Source: Solimonas sp040066175 (lineage in GTDB: Bacteria; Pseudomonadota; Gammaproteobacteria; Nevskiales; Nevskiaceae). Taken from it: DNA of 64,000 bases. The DNA is taken from assembly GCF_040066175.1 (NCBI RefSeq), contig NZ_JBEAAM010000023.1:1-64000 (forward strand), in the 5' to 3' direction. Shown here one piece after another: positions 1 through 7,886 of the stretch (positions are counted from its first letter, which is position 1; each line of letters starts with the position of its first letter). The notes under the pieces were generated by a model. It did no database searches. It saw only the letters and a program-made list of their open reading frames with translations, and was not told the origin of the DNA. Made by a program: the position numbers and the translations under genes.

Positions 1-77
1 ATGCAGCGCGCCAGATCGCGCGAGACGACGACCAGGCGCCCGTCGCGGGTGCCGTCCTTGAGCGTGGCGAGTTTCAT
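1..77 (-). CDS. Fumarylacetoacetate hydrolase family protein, N-terminus only (cut by window edge)
   Basis: Only the first 25 codons are present, starting at the ATG complementary to 75-77. The visible peptide begins MKLATLKDGTRDGRLVVVSR, the usual opening of proteobacterial fumarylacetoacetate hydrolase (FAH) family proteins encoded beside hmgA. In tyrosine catabolism this enzyme cleaves fumarylacetoacetate to fumarate and acetoacetate, the step after homogentisate ring opening and isomerisation. It is on the same strand as phhA, hpd and hmgA and so fits the pathway. It is separated from hmgA by about 2.3 kb carrying two opposing genes, so it must have its own promoter. The assignment rests on 25 residues and context. 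Confidence 0.6.
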   Translation of the reverse strand, partial: MKLATLKDGTRDGRLVVVSRDLARC

Positions 78-391
78 GCGCCGATTTTCGGCGTTTCGGC
101 CGCGCTCGGCTACCGGAACTCCCCTTAGGTGTTTTTGCGCTTGAGGCGCTGCTCTTGGTCAGCCGCTTGCCTACAGCACCAGTCGCGGCGGTGGGCGCGG
201 CACATGGCGCAGAAGCATCGAAGGCATGGCCGGAAGGGCAGCCCCGACTGTCCGCTTAGCACAAGTTCAATGTGTTGCGCAATATGGCCGAATGGCCAAT
301 TGCCTGTAAGGCACTTCGCACACAGTATCAGGCCGAGCTTGGGGAAGCCCGCTCCGAAGATCAGATCAGCTTATTTTTGGAGGGAAGTCCA
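78..391. other. Non-coding stretch between fah start and the first secreted-protein gene
   Basis: 314 bases without a convincing gene. It must hold the promoter of the leftward FAH gene and of the rightward gene at 392. A small hairpin (CGCCGA-TTT-TCGGCG) lies just upstream of the FAH start at 79-93. The in-frame ATG at 272 could extend the next protein by 40 residues, but that extension is not signal-peptide-like and has no ribosome site. I see no RNA gene or repeat here. Confidence 0.5.
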
Positions 392-1378
392 ATGCCTTTG
401 ACAAGATACCTGTCGCCAGGTGCGCTGCTGATTGCATATCTATTCACGAGCATAATCGTCAGCGCGGCTGAATCGCCTCAGTATTTGACTATGGGGGAGC
501 CTGTTCCGGTGGACCAACCGATCACGCTACCGCCGGAGCCATATAACCCGACGAAGCACGGCGACCTGTATGTCGCGCCGATGGTGGAGCGACAATCCTC
601 AAACGCTGTTGACGATCTATCGGCGCCCCTGCCGTATCCGCCCCGTGCGATCACGAAGCTGGCCGCAAACCCGCTTCCGCTTGCGTTAACTCCAACACCC
701 ACGTTTCTCCCGGGATCGGGAGATAGAGGATTCTGGGTGCGAAAGGGCGCTGGGCTATTCGCCGGGAATGATGCTCAGCTCGATTTTTCAATTCCGAATG
801 AAGCTATTGGTGCGGTCATCTACGCCCCGACAGACATGCCGCGCGGCTCTTGTGTCGAGGCAACCACAGTGCACTATCGGTACGAAGGATTTCCCGAAAC
901 AGTTCACGCTCACGGTTTCTGGGACCACTGTGAAGAACAGGGTTGGCAGGTTTTTGAGTTCATCGACACGAGATGGACAGATCGATACGTCCGCATTTAT
1001 GACGGCGAACTGACATTCTTTCACGAGGTCTATCAGAACGGCCAAGATTGCTGGATTGGTGTGCTCTACAATTTCCAACTTGGTCGATGGGAAGAAAAAA
1101 CTACCCCGGTCTGCGGAGCTGGACCTTACGAAAACGGTTGGACCATGTGGGAGTCCTACGGGATCATGGATAACCCGGAGCAGGCGGTTATCTGTCCTAG
1201 ATTCCCGAACATTCGAAGCAAGGCCATTCAGTGGTACGACCGTGGCACGAACTCTTGGAGCAACCTCACAACCTCGGATACGTCCCAACTGGGCCCATAC
1301 GGAGACTGCTGGACCAGCGGAGCTTATTCCTTTCGCGCGACTGTTCCCAACAGCTACTGGGAGGCCGACACGGATTGA
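392..1378 (+). CDS. Exported protein of unknown function (328 aa)
   Basis: I do not recognise the family. The start at 392 is chosen because GGAGGG sits 6-12 bases upstream and the protein then opens with a good signal peptide: basic MPLTR, then a hydrophobic stretch ending IVSAAES near residue 28. The mature part is rich in Trp, Tyr, Gly and Pro, with several Cys in its second half, as expected for a disulphide-bonded extracytoplasmic protein. It ends 53 bases before a lipoprotein gene on the same strand, so the two are probably co-expressed. Base composition is visibly lower in GC (about 55%, by eye) than the surrounding catabolic genes, and the pair sits inside the tyrosine cluster on the opposite strand. 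This suggests acquired DNA. Confidence 0.6.
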   Translation: MPLTRYLSPGALLIAYLFTSIIVSAAESPQYLTMGEPVPVDQPITLPPEPYNPTKHGDLYVAPMVERQSSNAVDDLSAPLPYPPRAITKLAANPLPLALTPTPTFLPGSGDRGFWVRKGAGLFAGNDAQLDFSIPNEAIGAVIYAPTDMPRGSCVEATTVHYRYEGFPETVHAHGFWDHCEEQGWQVFEFIDTRWTDRYVRIYDGELTFFHEVYQNGQDCWIGVLYNFQLGRWEEKTTPVCGAGPYENGWTMWESYGIMDNPEQAVICPRFPNIRSKAIQWYDRGTNSWSNLTTSDTSQLGPYGDCWTSGAYSFRATVPNSYWEADTD

Positions 1379-1431
1379 GGTGTGCAGTCCAGTTCAGTGC
1401 GAGCGCGCCGATGTCGCTGGAAGATCTCAAT

Positions 1432-2208
1432 ATGAATCGCAATACTGCCACTCACCTTGGCCGGCAGCGTATGTTGATCCTCATCATGGCTGTTGCAGGC
1501 CTATGCCCCTTGCAGGCCTGCAACAGTTCCGGCGGCGCTGGGAGCAACACGCCAACTCCATCGCCACCATTGGGCGACCGCTTTGAGCGTGTTGATGTGC
1601 AGGCCGATGCAGATGCGGTCATATATGAGACGGGCGATGTGGCCAACGGCCAGGGGCAACAACTGCTCGTTAGCGCAAGACCAAGCGACCCGACACGGCG
1701 GACGGTGATCCATTTTTCAGTTGATCAGGCATTGCCGGAGGGTGCGCTAATCGCGGGAAGCAGGCTCTGCTTTTCAGTGTCTCAGGCGCTGGAGGCAACC
1801 ATCTCCATCGAACTGCACCGGATAGTCAAGGCGTGGAACGAAGGTCCGACCGCAGCGTCGGGGAATGAGCGCAGCGGGGTGATGGCGTCGAGCGGGGACG
1901 TCACTTGGTTTCACACGGGAACCGGAGCATGGGAAAGTTGGGAGACTCCGGGCGGCGATTTTGCGGTTGACGCTGATTCTGTTCAGCAGGTTACGGAAAC
2001 TGCGGGGAGGGTCTGCCTGGAGAACTCGGGCGGCGATGGAAACATGAATACGACGGTCCAGTCGTGGGTCAACAGCCCGGAAGAAAACTTCGGCTGGATT
2101 CTTCTTTCTCCTGATACCGGGTCCTATGCGCTGCGTGGTTTCTACAGCTCGAACAGCGTGGATCCGTCGATGCGCCCGGTTCTCGAGCTAACCTATAGCC
2201 GGGGTTGA
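1432..2208 (+). CDS. Lipoprotein with DNRLRE-like domain
   Basis: A 258-residue protein with a lipoprotein signal: hydrophobic MLILIMAVAGLCPL followed by lipobox LQAC, Cys at about residue 27. GGAAG about 8 bases upstream supports ATG 1432; the in-frame ATG at 1471 would also preserve the signal. After a Ser/Gly/Pro linker the body runs from a DAVIYETGD segment through TVIHFSV and a beta-rich region to LELTYSR. That is the pattern of the DNRLRE domain found on bacterial surface proteins, an all-beta fold of unclear ligand. The family call is moderate. It lies 53 bases after the other exported-protein gene and shares its lower GC. Likely anchored to an outer membrane leaflet; role unknown. Confidence 0.6.
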   Translation: MNRNTATHLGRQRMLILIMAVAGLCPLQACNSSGGAGSNTPTPSPPLGDRFERVDVQADADAVIYETGDVANGQGQQLLVSARPSDPTRRTVIHFSVDQALPEGALIAGSRLCFSVSQALEATISIELHRIVKAWNEGPTAASGNERSGVMASSGDVTWFHTGTGAWESWETPGGDFAVDADSVQQVTETAGRVCLENSGGDGNMNTTVQSWVNSPEENFGWILLSPDTGSYALRGFYSSNSVDPSMRPVLELTYSRG

Positions 2209-2428
2209 GTTGTGTGCTGCTAGCTGACGGCGAAGCAGGCTCAAGCTCAGCGCCGCATTGCTCTCGCGGCGATCTGTTCTATCAGCGCGAACACGGCGCC
2301 GGCGAGTAAGGCGAGGCCAACGCCGAGGGGAAACAGACTGAAGGATGCTGCGTCGCCGAGCGTGGAACTTCTGCGGCGTTCTATTCCCAAACGTGATGCT
2401 GCGGAGAATGGCCGCCATAGGCTGCTAT

Positions 2429-3565
2429 CTAGCCGCCTGTCCAGGACTGGTGATAGCCGGTCCACTCAATCGCCGTCGCGATCTCGCCGGTGTCGAGCGC
2501 GTCGCGCGTGTCGATCATCACCGCGTACTCGTCGGTCGCCGGCTTGTTCTGCACGAGCATGTTCTGCAGCGCCTTCGGATGCGGACCGTGGGTGAAGCCG
2601 CAGGGGTGCAGCGTCAGCATGCCGGGACGGATGTTGTCGCGCGAGAAGAAGTCGCCGGCGTGATAGAACAGCACCTCGTCGTAGTCGTCGTTGTTGTGGA
2701 AGAACGGCACCTTGAGCGCGCCCGGATCGGTCTCGAAGGGCCGTGGCGCGAAGGTACAGACGACGAAACGATTCGCGACGAAGGTTGTGTGCGCCGACGG
2801 CGGCAGGTGGTAGCGGTGCGACATCAGCGGACGAATGTCGCGCACGTTGATGCGCACCGGCATCAGCGTGCCGTGCCAGCCGAGCGCGTCAAGCGGATTG
2901 TAGGGATAGGTCACCGTCGACAGCTGGTTCGAACGCTTGATCCGCACCTGCCAGTCGCGCGCGGCGCTGGCGCCCTGCTGCTGCGCCTTGAAGTCCTCGT
3001 CGATGCGCGGATAGTCGAACAGCGCCGGATCGAAGATCGCGTGTTCGCCGACCAGACCCTTGTCCGGCAACTGATAGCTGGAGTTCGTCGCCTCGATCAG
3101 CAGCCAGGTCGAAGGCTGCGCGCACTCGATGCGCCACATCGTGCCGCGCGGCAGCACGAGGTAATCGCCGGCGACGAGGCTCAGGTGGCCGTAGTCGCAA
3201 TACAACTCGGCGCTGCCGGCGTGCAGGAACAGCAGCTCGTCGCCGTCGGCGTTGCGCGCCAGCTCGTCCATCGACCGCGGACAGACCCAGTGGCGCAGAC
3301 GGACGTGGGCGTTGTGCAGTACCGCGTGCGCGTCCCACGGCGACGGCCCGGTCGCGCCGAGCTTGTTGAGGTCGAAGGCGCGCGGGCGCAGCGGACCCTC
3401 CCAGCGCGTCCAGCCGGTCGGCGGCCGCGGATGGATCATGTGCGTCGCCGGGCCGAAGAAGCCTTCCTTGCCCAGCTCGCGCTCGACGCTGCCCGCGGGC
3501 AGATCGGCGTGCGCCTGACGCGAAGCCAGGCCTTCGACGATCGGGCGGTAGATCCACTTTTTCAT
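2429..3565 (-). CDS. hmgA: Homogentisate 1,2-dioxygenase (short form)
   Basis: Opens the homogentisate ring with O2 to maleylacetoacetate, a central step of tyrosine degradation in the cytoplasm. At 378 residues it is shorter than the 430-residue animal/Pseudomonas type but matches the shorter bacterial group. The C-terminal cupin carries the Fe(II) ligands expected from the human enzyme: His290 (FFHNN), Glu297 (YDEVLF) and His326 (FTHGPH). The gene starts 4 bases after the hpd stop, so it is translationally linked to hpd. Downstream the expected FAH gene is displaced by two plus-strand genes, and no maleylacetoacetate isomerase gene is in the window. Confidence 0.92.
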   Translation of the reverse strand: MKKWIYRPIVEGLASRQAHADLPAGSVERELGKEGFFGPATHMIHPRPPTGWTRWEGPLRPRAFDLNKLGATGPSPWDAHAVLHNAHVRLRHWVCPRSMDELARNADGDELLFLHAGSAELYCDYGHLSLVAGDYLVLPRGTMWRIECAQPSTWLLIEATNSSYQLPDKGLVGEHAIFDPALFDYPRIDEDFKAQQQGASAARDWQVRIKRSNQLSTVTYPYNPLDALGWHGTLMPVRINVRDIRPLMSHRYHLPPSAHTTFVANRFVVCTFAPRPFETDPGALKVPFFHNNDDYDEVLFYHAGDFFSRDNIRPGMLTLHPCGFTHGPHPKALQNMLVQNKPATDEYAVMIDTRDALDTGEIATAIEWTGYHQSWTGG

Positions 3566-3569
3566 GGCG

Positions 3570-4649
3570 TCATGCCGTTTCGGTCTTGAGCACGCCGCGC
3601 TTGATCTGGTCGTCCTCGATCGACTCGAACAACGCCTTGAAGTTGCCTTCGCCGAAGCCTTCGTTGCCCTTGCGCTGGATGATCTCGAAGAAGATCGGGC
3701 CGATCACGGTGCTGGTGAAGATCTGCAGCAGGATGCCTTCGACCGGCGCGCCGTCGATCAGGATGCGCAGCTCGCGCAGCCGCGCCAGCGGCTCGCCGTG
3801 GCCGGGCACGCGCTGATCGACCTTGTCGTAGTACGTGTCCGGCGTGTCCATGAACTGCACGCCGCGCGCGCGCAGCGCCTCGACGGTCTTGTAGATGTCG
3901 TTCGTGGACAGCGCGATGTGCTGGATGCCCTCGCCGCGGTACTGACGCAGGAATTCCTCGATCTGGCTCTTGTCGTCGGCCGACTCGTTGATCGGGATGC
4001 GGATCTTGCCGCAGGGCGAGGTCATCGCCCGCGACACCAGGCCGGTGAGCTTGCCTTCGATGTCGAAGTAGCGGATCTGGCGGAAGTTGCCGATGCGCTC
4101 GTAGAACCCGGCCCAGGTGTCCATGTTGCCGCGCTCGACGTTGTGCGTCAGATGGTCGATCTCGCGCAGGCCGACGCCGACGGGATGGCGCTCGACGCCG
4201 TCGAAGAAGCGGAAGTCCACGTCGTAGATCGACTGTTGCGGACCGTAGCGATCGACCAGGTAGAGCACGCTCGAACCGATGCCATAGACCGCCGGCAGGC
4301 GCAGCTCCATCAGGCCGGGCCTGGTGTCGAACGGCACCGCGCCCTGTGCGACCGCATGCGCGTAGGCCGAGACTGCATCCTTGACGCGCCAGCCCATCGC
4401 ACAGGCACTCGGACCATGTGCCTTGGCGAACTGCTCGAAGTGCGTGTACGGCGTGCCGTTGACCAGGAAGTTGATGTCGCCCTGGCGGTAGAGCGTGACG
4501 TCCTTGCTGCGGTGCCGGGCGACCGCGGTGAAGCCCATCATCTCGAACAGCGCGTGCAGCTGCGCGATGCCGGCGGCGCTCGGCGCAGTGAATTCGACGA
4601 ACTCGAAGCCGTCGGTGCCGAGCGGGTTGAGCGTCTGGGTCTTGCTCAT
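3570..4649 (-). CDS. hpd: 4-hydroxyphenylpyruvate dioxygenase
   Basis: Converts 4-hydroxyphenylpyruvate to homogentisate using O2 and Fe(II). The 359-residue length is typical for bacterial HPPD. It has two vicinal-oxygen-chelate domains, with the metal triad in the second: His166 (DHLTHNV), His244 (GIQHIAL) and Glu322 (IFFEII). The C-terminal segment NEGFGEGNFKALFESIE is a family hallmark. hmgA follows after 4 bases. Upstream, 139 bases separate it from phhA, and that gap contains a dispersed repeat, so hpd-hmgA may have its own promoter. Confidence 0.96.
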   Translation of the reverse strand: MSKTQTLNPLGTDGFEFVEFTAPSAAGIAQLHALFEMMGFTAVARHRSKDVTLYRQGDINFLVNGTPYTHFEQFAKAHGPSACAMGWRVKDAVSAYAHAVAQGAVPFDTRPGLMELRLPAVYGIGSSVLYLVDRYGPQQSIYDVDFRFFDGVERHPVGVGLREIDHLTHNVERGNMDTWAGFYERIGNFRQIRYFDIEGKLTGLVSRAMTSPCGKIRIPINESADDKSQIEEFLRQYRGEGIQHIALSTNDIYKTVEALRARGVQFMDTPDTYYDKVDQRVPGHGEPLARLRELRILIDGAPVEGILLQIFTSTVIGPIFFEIIQRKGNEGFGEGNFKALFESIEDDQIKRGVLKTETA

Positions 4650-4705
4650 GGCGAATGGTTCTCCGCCCCGATGCGTACGGGGACTTTAGTCTGACTTGCG
4701 CTTCA

Positions 4706-4777
4706 CGTCATTCCCGCGAAGGCGGAAATCCAGCCGCGCGCCGGCGGTACTGGAGGCCCGCCCGTGCGGGCATGACG
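4706..4777. repeat. Dispersed proteobacterial intergenic repeat (GTCATTCCCGC type)
   Basis: The 72-base element begins CGTCATTCCCGC and ends GCGGGCATGACG; these ends are inverted copies with 11 of 12 matches. The left half continues GAAGGCGGAAATCCAG, the core of the short palindromic repeat scattered between genes in many proteobacteria. It occupies most of the phhA-hpd gap. No second copy was seen in the window. Confidence 0.65.
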
Positions 4778-4788
4778 ATCACAGGGAT

Positions 4789-5646
4789 CTAGGCGGCGAG
4801 CCGCGCGGCGCGCGGCGCCACCGGCACGTCGCCCGGATACAGCCGGTCGGGCTCCAGTTCCGGCTCGGCGCGCAGGCGTTCGATCAGCGGCGCCAGCGGC
4901 TGCGCCATCGCGTCGGCGAGCTCGTCGAACGAGCGGATCACGAAATAGGTCTTCTGGTAGGCGTCGATCCTGTAGCGCGTGCGCATGCAGCGCGCCATGT
5001 CGAAGCGCACACGCAGCGGCTCCGCGCTCTCCACCGAGTATGGCGTCTCGCCGCCCGAGGACAGGATGCCGGCGCCGTAGGCGCGCAGGCCGTCACCGGC
5101 GTCGATCAGGCCGAACTCGACTGTGTACCAGTACAGCCGCGCCGCCATCGGCAGCGCACCGGCGTCCAGTGCCTTCAGCCCCTGCTCGCCGTAGCGCTGC
5201 ACGAAGTCGGCGAACCGGCGGTCGAACAGCATCGGCACGTGGCCGAAGAAGTCGTGGAAGATGTCCGGCTCGACGAGGTAGTCGAACTCCTCGGGCGTGC
5301 GCAGCCACACCGTCACCGGGAAGCGGCGCGCGGCGATGTGGCGGAAGAACTGCTCGTCCGGGATGAAGCCCGGCACCGCAACCAGCGACCAGCCGCTGGC
5401 GCGCTGCAGCGCCGTGCTGACGCGCGCGAGATCGGGGACGGCATCGGCGCAGTCGGTACGGGCCAGTCCGTCGGCGAACTCGCGGCAGGCGTACTGCGGC
5501 ACCAGCTGCGACTGGCGCGCGTACAGGTGCCGCCACAGCGCGTGGTCGGCCTCACTGTAGGCGTGCCAGGACTGCTCGACGGTGAAATCACTGCGGGCAC
5601 GCGAATAGTCGCCGCGCAGCTCGCTGTCGGTGTTGGCGCCGTACAT
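4789..5646 (-). CDS. phhA: Phenylalanine 4-monooxygenase
   Basis: Hydroxylates phenylalanine to tyrosine using tetrahydropterin, O2 and Fe(II). The 285-residue length matches bacterial PhhA, which lacks the regulatory domain of the animal enzyme. Iron ligands are visible as His131 and His136 in IFHDFFGHVPML, with Glu177 in YWYTVEFGL. GGAGGAG lies immediately upstream of the ATG. It heads the minus-strand phe/tyr block and is divergent from an Lrp/AsnC regulator. The pterin carbinolamine dehydratase (phhB) that often accompanies it is not in the window, so cofactor recycling must be encoded elsewhere. Confidence 0.95.
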   Translation of the reverse strand: MYGANTDSELRGDYSRARSDFTVEQSWHAYSEADHALWRHLYARQSQLVPQYACREFADGLARTDCADAVPDLARVSTALQRASGWSLVAVPGFIPDEQFFRHIAARRFPVTVWLRTPEEFDYLVEPDIFHDFFGHVPMLFDRRFADFVQRYGEQGLKALDAGALPMAARLYWYTVEFGLIDAGDGLRAYGAGILSSGGETPYSVESAEPLRVRFDMARCMRTRYRIDAYQKTYFVIRSFDELADAMAQPLAPLIERLRAEPELEPDRLYPGDVPVAPRAARLAA

Positions 5647-5721
5647 GGTCTCCTCCGTTCCGTGGCCATGCGTGCGTGTACTTTAGCGCCGGACGGGCGC
5701 CGGATGACTGCACATTCACAC

Positions 5722-5750
5722 CTGATAACGTCGCTTTGTGGTGCTATTCT
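5722..5750 (+). promoter_or_regulatory. Possible sigma-70 promoter of the Lrp-type regulator
   Basis: CTGATA (5722-5727) and TATTCT (5745-5750) are spaced 17 bases apart and lie 30 bases before the regulator ATG at 5780. The -10 is good and the -35 fair (4 of 6). The 133-base divergent region is unusually AT-rich for this genome and probably also holds the regulator's own binding sites. Confidence 0.4.
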
Positions 5751-5779
5751 GCGTCAATACAACATTTTTTAGTGATTTC

Positions 5780-6250
5780 ATGCACACCGATCTCGACCGC
5801 ACCGACCGGCGCATCCTCCGTGAGCTGCAGCGCGACGGGCGCCTGCCGATCGTCGAGCTGGCCGGACGCGTCGCGCTGTCGCCCACCGCCTGCCAGCGCC
5901 GCGTGCGCAGGCTGGAGGACTCCGGCGTGATCGAGCGCTATGCGGCGGTGCTCAGCCCGGTCGCACTGGGCCGGCAGGTCGAGGCCTTCGTGCGCGTGTC
6001 GATCGAGCGCCAGTCGCGCGACGTCACGCTGGCCTTCGAGGAGGCGATCCGCCGCCGGCCGGAGGTGCGCGCCTGCTATGTGATGACCGGCGACCTCGAT
6101 TTCCTGCTGCAGGTCTCGGTGCCGGATCTGCAGGCCTTCGCCGAGTTCTCGATGAAAGTGCTGATCGGCCTGCCCGGCGTGAAGGACGTGCGCTCCAGCC
6201 TCGTGCTCGAAGCGGTCAAGAAGGACCAGGGCATCACGCTGGACGACTGA
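5780..6250 (+). CDS. Lrp/AsnC family transcriptional regulator
   Basis: A 156-residue feast/famine regulator. Residues 1-60 form the winged helix-turn-helix (DRTDRRILRELQRDGRLP, then a recognition helix around SPTACQRRVRRLE). Residues 65-150 are the RAM ligand-binding domain (YVMTGDLDFLLQVSVPD is typical). ATG 5780 is preferred over the in-frame upstream start at 5738 because it aligns with the family N-terminus MHTDLDRTD. It is divergent from phhA, which makes it the likely amino-acid-responsive regulator of phenylalanine/tyrosine catabolism. That target is inferred from position only. It could instead respond to another amino acid. Confidence 0.88.
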   Translation: MHTDLDRTDRRILRELQRDGRLPIVELAGRVALSPTACQRRVRRLEDSGVIERYAAVLSPVALGRQVEAFVRVSIERQSRDVTLAFEEAIRRRPEVRACYVMTGDLDFLLQVSVPDLQAFAEFSMKVLIGLPGVKDVRSSLVLEAVKKDQGITLDD

Positions 6251-6269
6251 CAACCGGCACGCATTTGAT

Positions 6270-6294
6270 TAGTGTACTTATGATTAGTACACTA
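6270..6294. promoter_or_regulatory. MarR-type operator (perfect 9-bp inverted repeat)
   Basis: TAGTGTACT, a 7-base spacer, then AGTACACTA: two perfect 9-base arms ending 5 bases before the MarR start codon at 6300. MarR dimers usually bind such palindromes over their own promoter, so this is the expected autoregulatory site of the marR-emrAB operon. The short leader means repressor binding would directly block transcription start. Confidence 0.7.
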
Positions 6295-6299
6295 TCATC

Positions 6300-6770
6300 A
6301 TGTCCAAGACCCGCCTTCCCCCGGTCACGATCGGCTCGCTGGTGCTCGACGTCGGCCGCCTGATCCGCCAGGACTTCAGGCGGCGCGCACAGCATCTGGG
6401 CCTGACGCAGGCGCAATGGAGCGCGATCGCGCAGCTGCACCGCGAGCCCGGCCTGACGCAGGCGGCGCTGGCCGAGCGCCTCGAGGTGCATCCGGTCACC
6501 GTCACCCAGCTGCTCGACCGCATGGAGAAGGCCGGCTGGATCCGCCGCACAGCGCATGCGACCGACCGCCGCGCGCAGTGCGTGCACCTGACCGAATCCA
6601 CCGAGCCGGTGCTGGCCGAGCTGGCCCGCCTCGCCGCGCAGACCCGTGAACGGGCGCTGCGCGGTCTCAGTGAGGGCGAGCGCCGCCAGTTCGAGCAGCT
6701 GCTCGCGCGCGTCAAGAACAATCTTTCTTCCGCGGATGCCGACGCGCAGGCCGCGATGTCCCACGAGTGA
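6300..6770 (+). CDS. MarR family transcriptional regulator
   Basis: A 156-residue protein with the MarR winged-helix core: LTQAQWSAIAQLH, LTQAALAERLEVHPVTVTQL as the recognition segment, and the wing HATDRRAQCVHLTESTE. Dimerisation helices are at both ends. It begins right after a perfect inverted repeat and is followed 4 bases later by an EmrA-like gene and then an EmrB-like gene. It is therefore best read as the ligand-released repressor of this efflux operon. The ligand is unknown. Resembles EmrR/SlyA types in size. Confidence 0.9.
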   Translation: MSKTRLPPVTIGSLVLDVGRLIRQDFRRRAQHLGLTQAQWSAIAQLHREPGLTQAALAERLEVHPVTVTQLLDRMEKAGWIRRTAHATDRRAQCVHLTESTEPVLAELARLAAQTRERALRGLSEGERRQFEQLLARVKNNLSSADADAQAAMSHE

Positions 6771-6774
6771 TGCC

Positions 6775-7872
6775 ATGAGCGAAGAATCCCCTGCTCCCGC
6801 CGACCGATCGCTGCTGCCGCCGCGCTGGCGCAGGCCGCTGCTGATCGCCGGCCCCGCCACCGTCGCGCTGATCGCTGCCGGCCTCTGGCTGTTCGGCGGC
6901 CGCTATGTCTCGACCGACGATGCCTACGTCAAGTCGAACAAGGTCAACGTCAGTGCCGAACTCGCCGGAGCGGTCGCGCAGGTGCTCGTCGCCGAGAATC
7001 AGCCGGTGAGCCGCGGCACGCCGCTGCTGCAGCTCGACCGCCGCCCGTTCGAGGTCGCCGTCGCGCAGGCGCAGGCGAACCTGCTGCAGACGCGCATCCA
7101 CATCGAGTCGCTGCGTGCCGCCTACGGCCAGAAAGCCGCCGCGCTCTCGCGCGCGCGCAGCGATCTGGACTACCAGCGCACGCAGCAGCGGCGCGTCGAA
7201 GAACTGTTCCGCCAGCGCGTGGTCGCGCGTTCGGCGCTGGACGCGGCGCACCACGACTACGAAGTCGCGCACAACCGCGTGGCGGAGCTGGAGCACGATC
7301 TCGACCAGGCGACCGCGAACCTCAACGGCGACGCCGATGCGCCGACCGAGCGGCATCCGGCCTGGCTCGCGGCGCAAGCGGCACTGGACAAGGCACAGCT
7401 CGATCTCGAACGCACGACGGTGCGCGCACCGATCGACGGTGTCGCCAGCAAGGTCCCGGAACCGGGCACCTACGCGATGCCGGGCTTGCCGCTGCTCGCA
7501 CTGGTCGCCGATGACGAGTCCTGGGTCGAGGCCAACTTCAAGGAATCCGAGCTGGAGCGCGTGCGCGCCGGCCAGCCGGTGCGTGTCGCCATCGACGCCT
7601 ATCCCGGGCATGTCTGGCAGGGCACCGTCGCCAGCATCGGCCAGGCCACCGGCGCCGAGTTCTCGCTGCTGCCGCCGCAGAACGCCAGCGGCAACTGGGT
7701 CAAGGTCGTGCAGCGCATCCCGGTGCGCGTGCAGCTGCGGCACGAAGGCGACGAGCCGCCACTGCGGGCCGGGATGAGCGCGGTGATCCGCGTCGATACC
7801 GGCCACGCGCCGCGCGCGCTGCTGGCGCTGCGCACGCTGGGCCTCAACGACGCCCAGGCCGGCACGCGCTGA
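6775..7872 (+). CDS. emrA: EmrA-like membrane fusion protein of a drug efflux system
   Basis: A 365-residue HlyD/EmrA family periplasmic adaptor. It has one N-terminal membrane anchor (about residues 22-42), then a YVSTDDAYVKSNKV lipoyl-like segment, a long alpha-helical coiled coil, and the second lipoyl half (TTVRAPIDGVASKV) leading to the beta-barrel. It links the inner-membrane EmrB transporter to an outer-membrane channel of the TolC type, which is not encoded here. ATG 6775 follows the marR stop by 4 bases; a longer in-frame start overlapping marR is less likely. emrB follows after 14 bases. Confidence 0.88.
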   Translation: MSEESPAPADRSLLPPRWRRPLLIAGPATVALIAAGLWLFGGRYVSTDDAYVKSNKVNVSAELAGAVAQVLVAENQPVSRGTPLLQLDRRPFEVAVAQAQANLLQTRIHIESLRAAYGQKAAALSRARSDLDYQRTQQRRVEELFRQRVVARSALDAAHHDYEVAHNRVAELEHDLDQATANLNGDADAPTERHPAWLAAQAALDKAQLDLERTTVRAPIDGVASKVPEPGTYAMPGLPLLALVADDESWVEANFKESELERVRAGQPVRVAIDAYPGHVWQGTVASIGQATGAEFSLLPPQNASGNWVKVVQRIPVRVQLRHEGDEPPLRAGMSAVIRVDTGHAPRALLALRTLGLNDAQAGTR

Positions 7873-7886
7873 GCTCAGGCGCCACG

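Noticed and set aside
272..391. Forty-codon N-terminal extension of the first exported protein
   Set aside because: It would bury the signal peptide, and the ribosome site GGAGGG lies directly before the ATG at 392.
2345..3589. Plus-strand 414-codon frame opposite hmgA
   Set aside because: Arg/Val-rich shadow without start context; hmgA on the minus strand has all three iron ligands.
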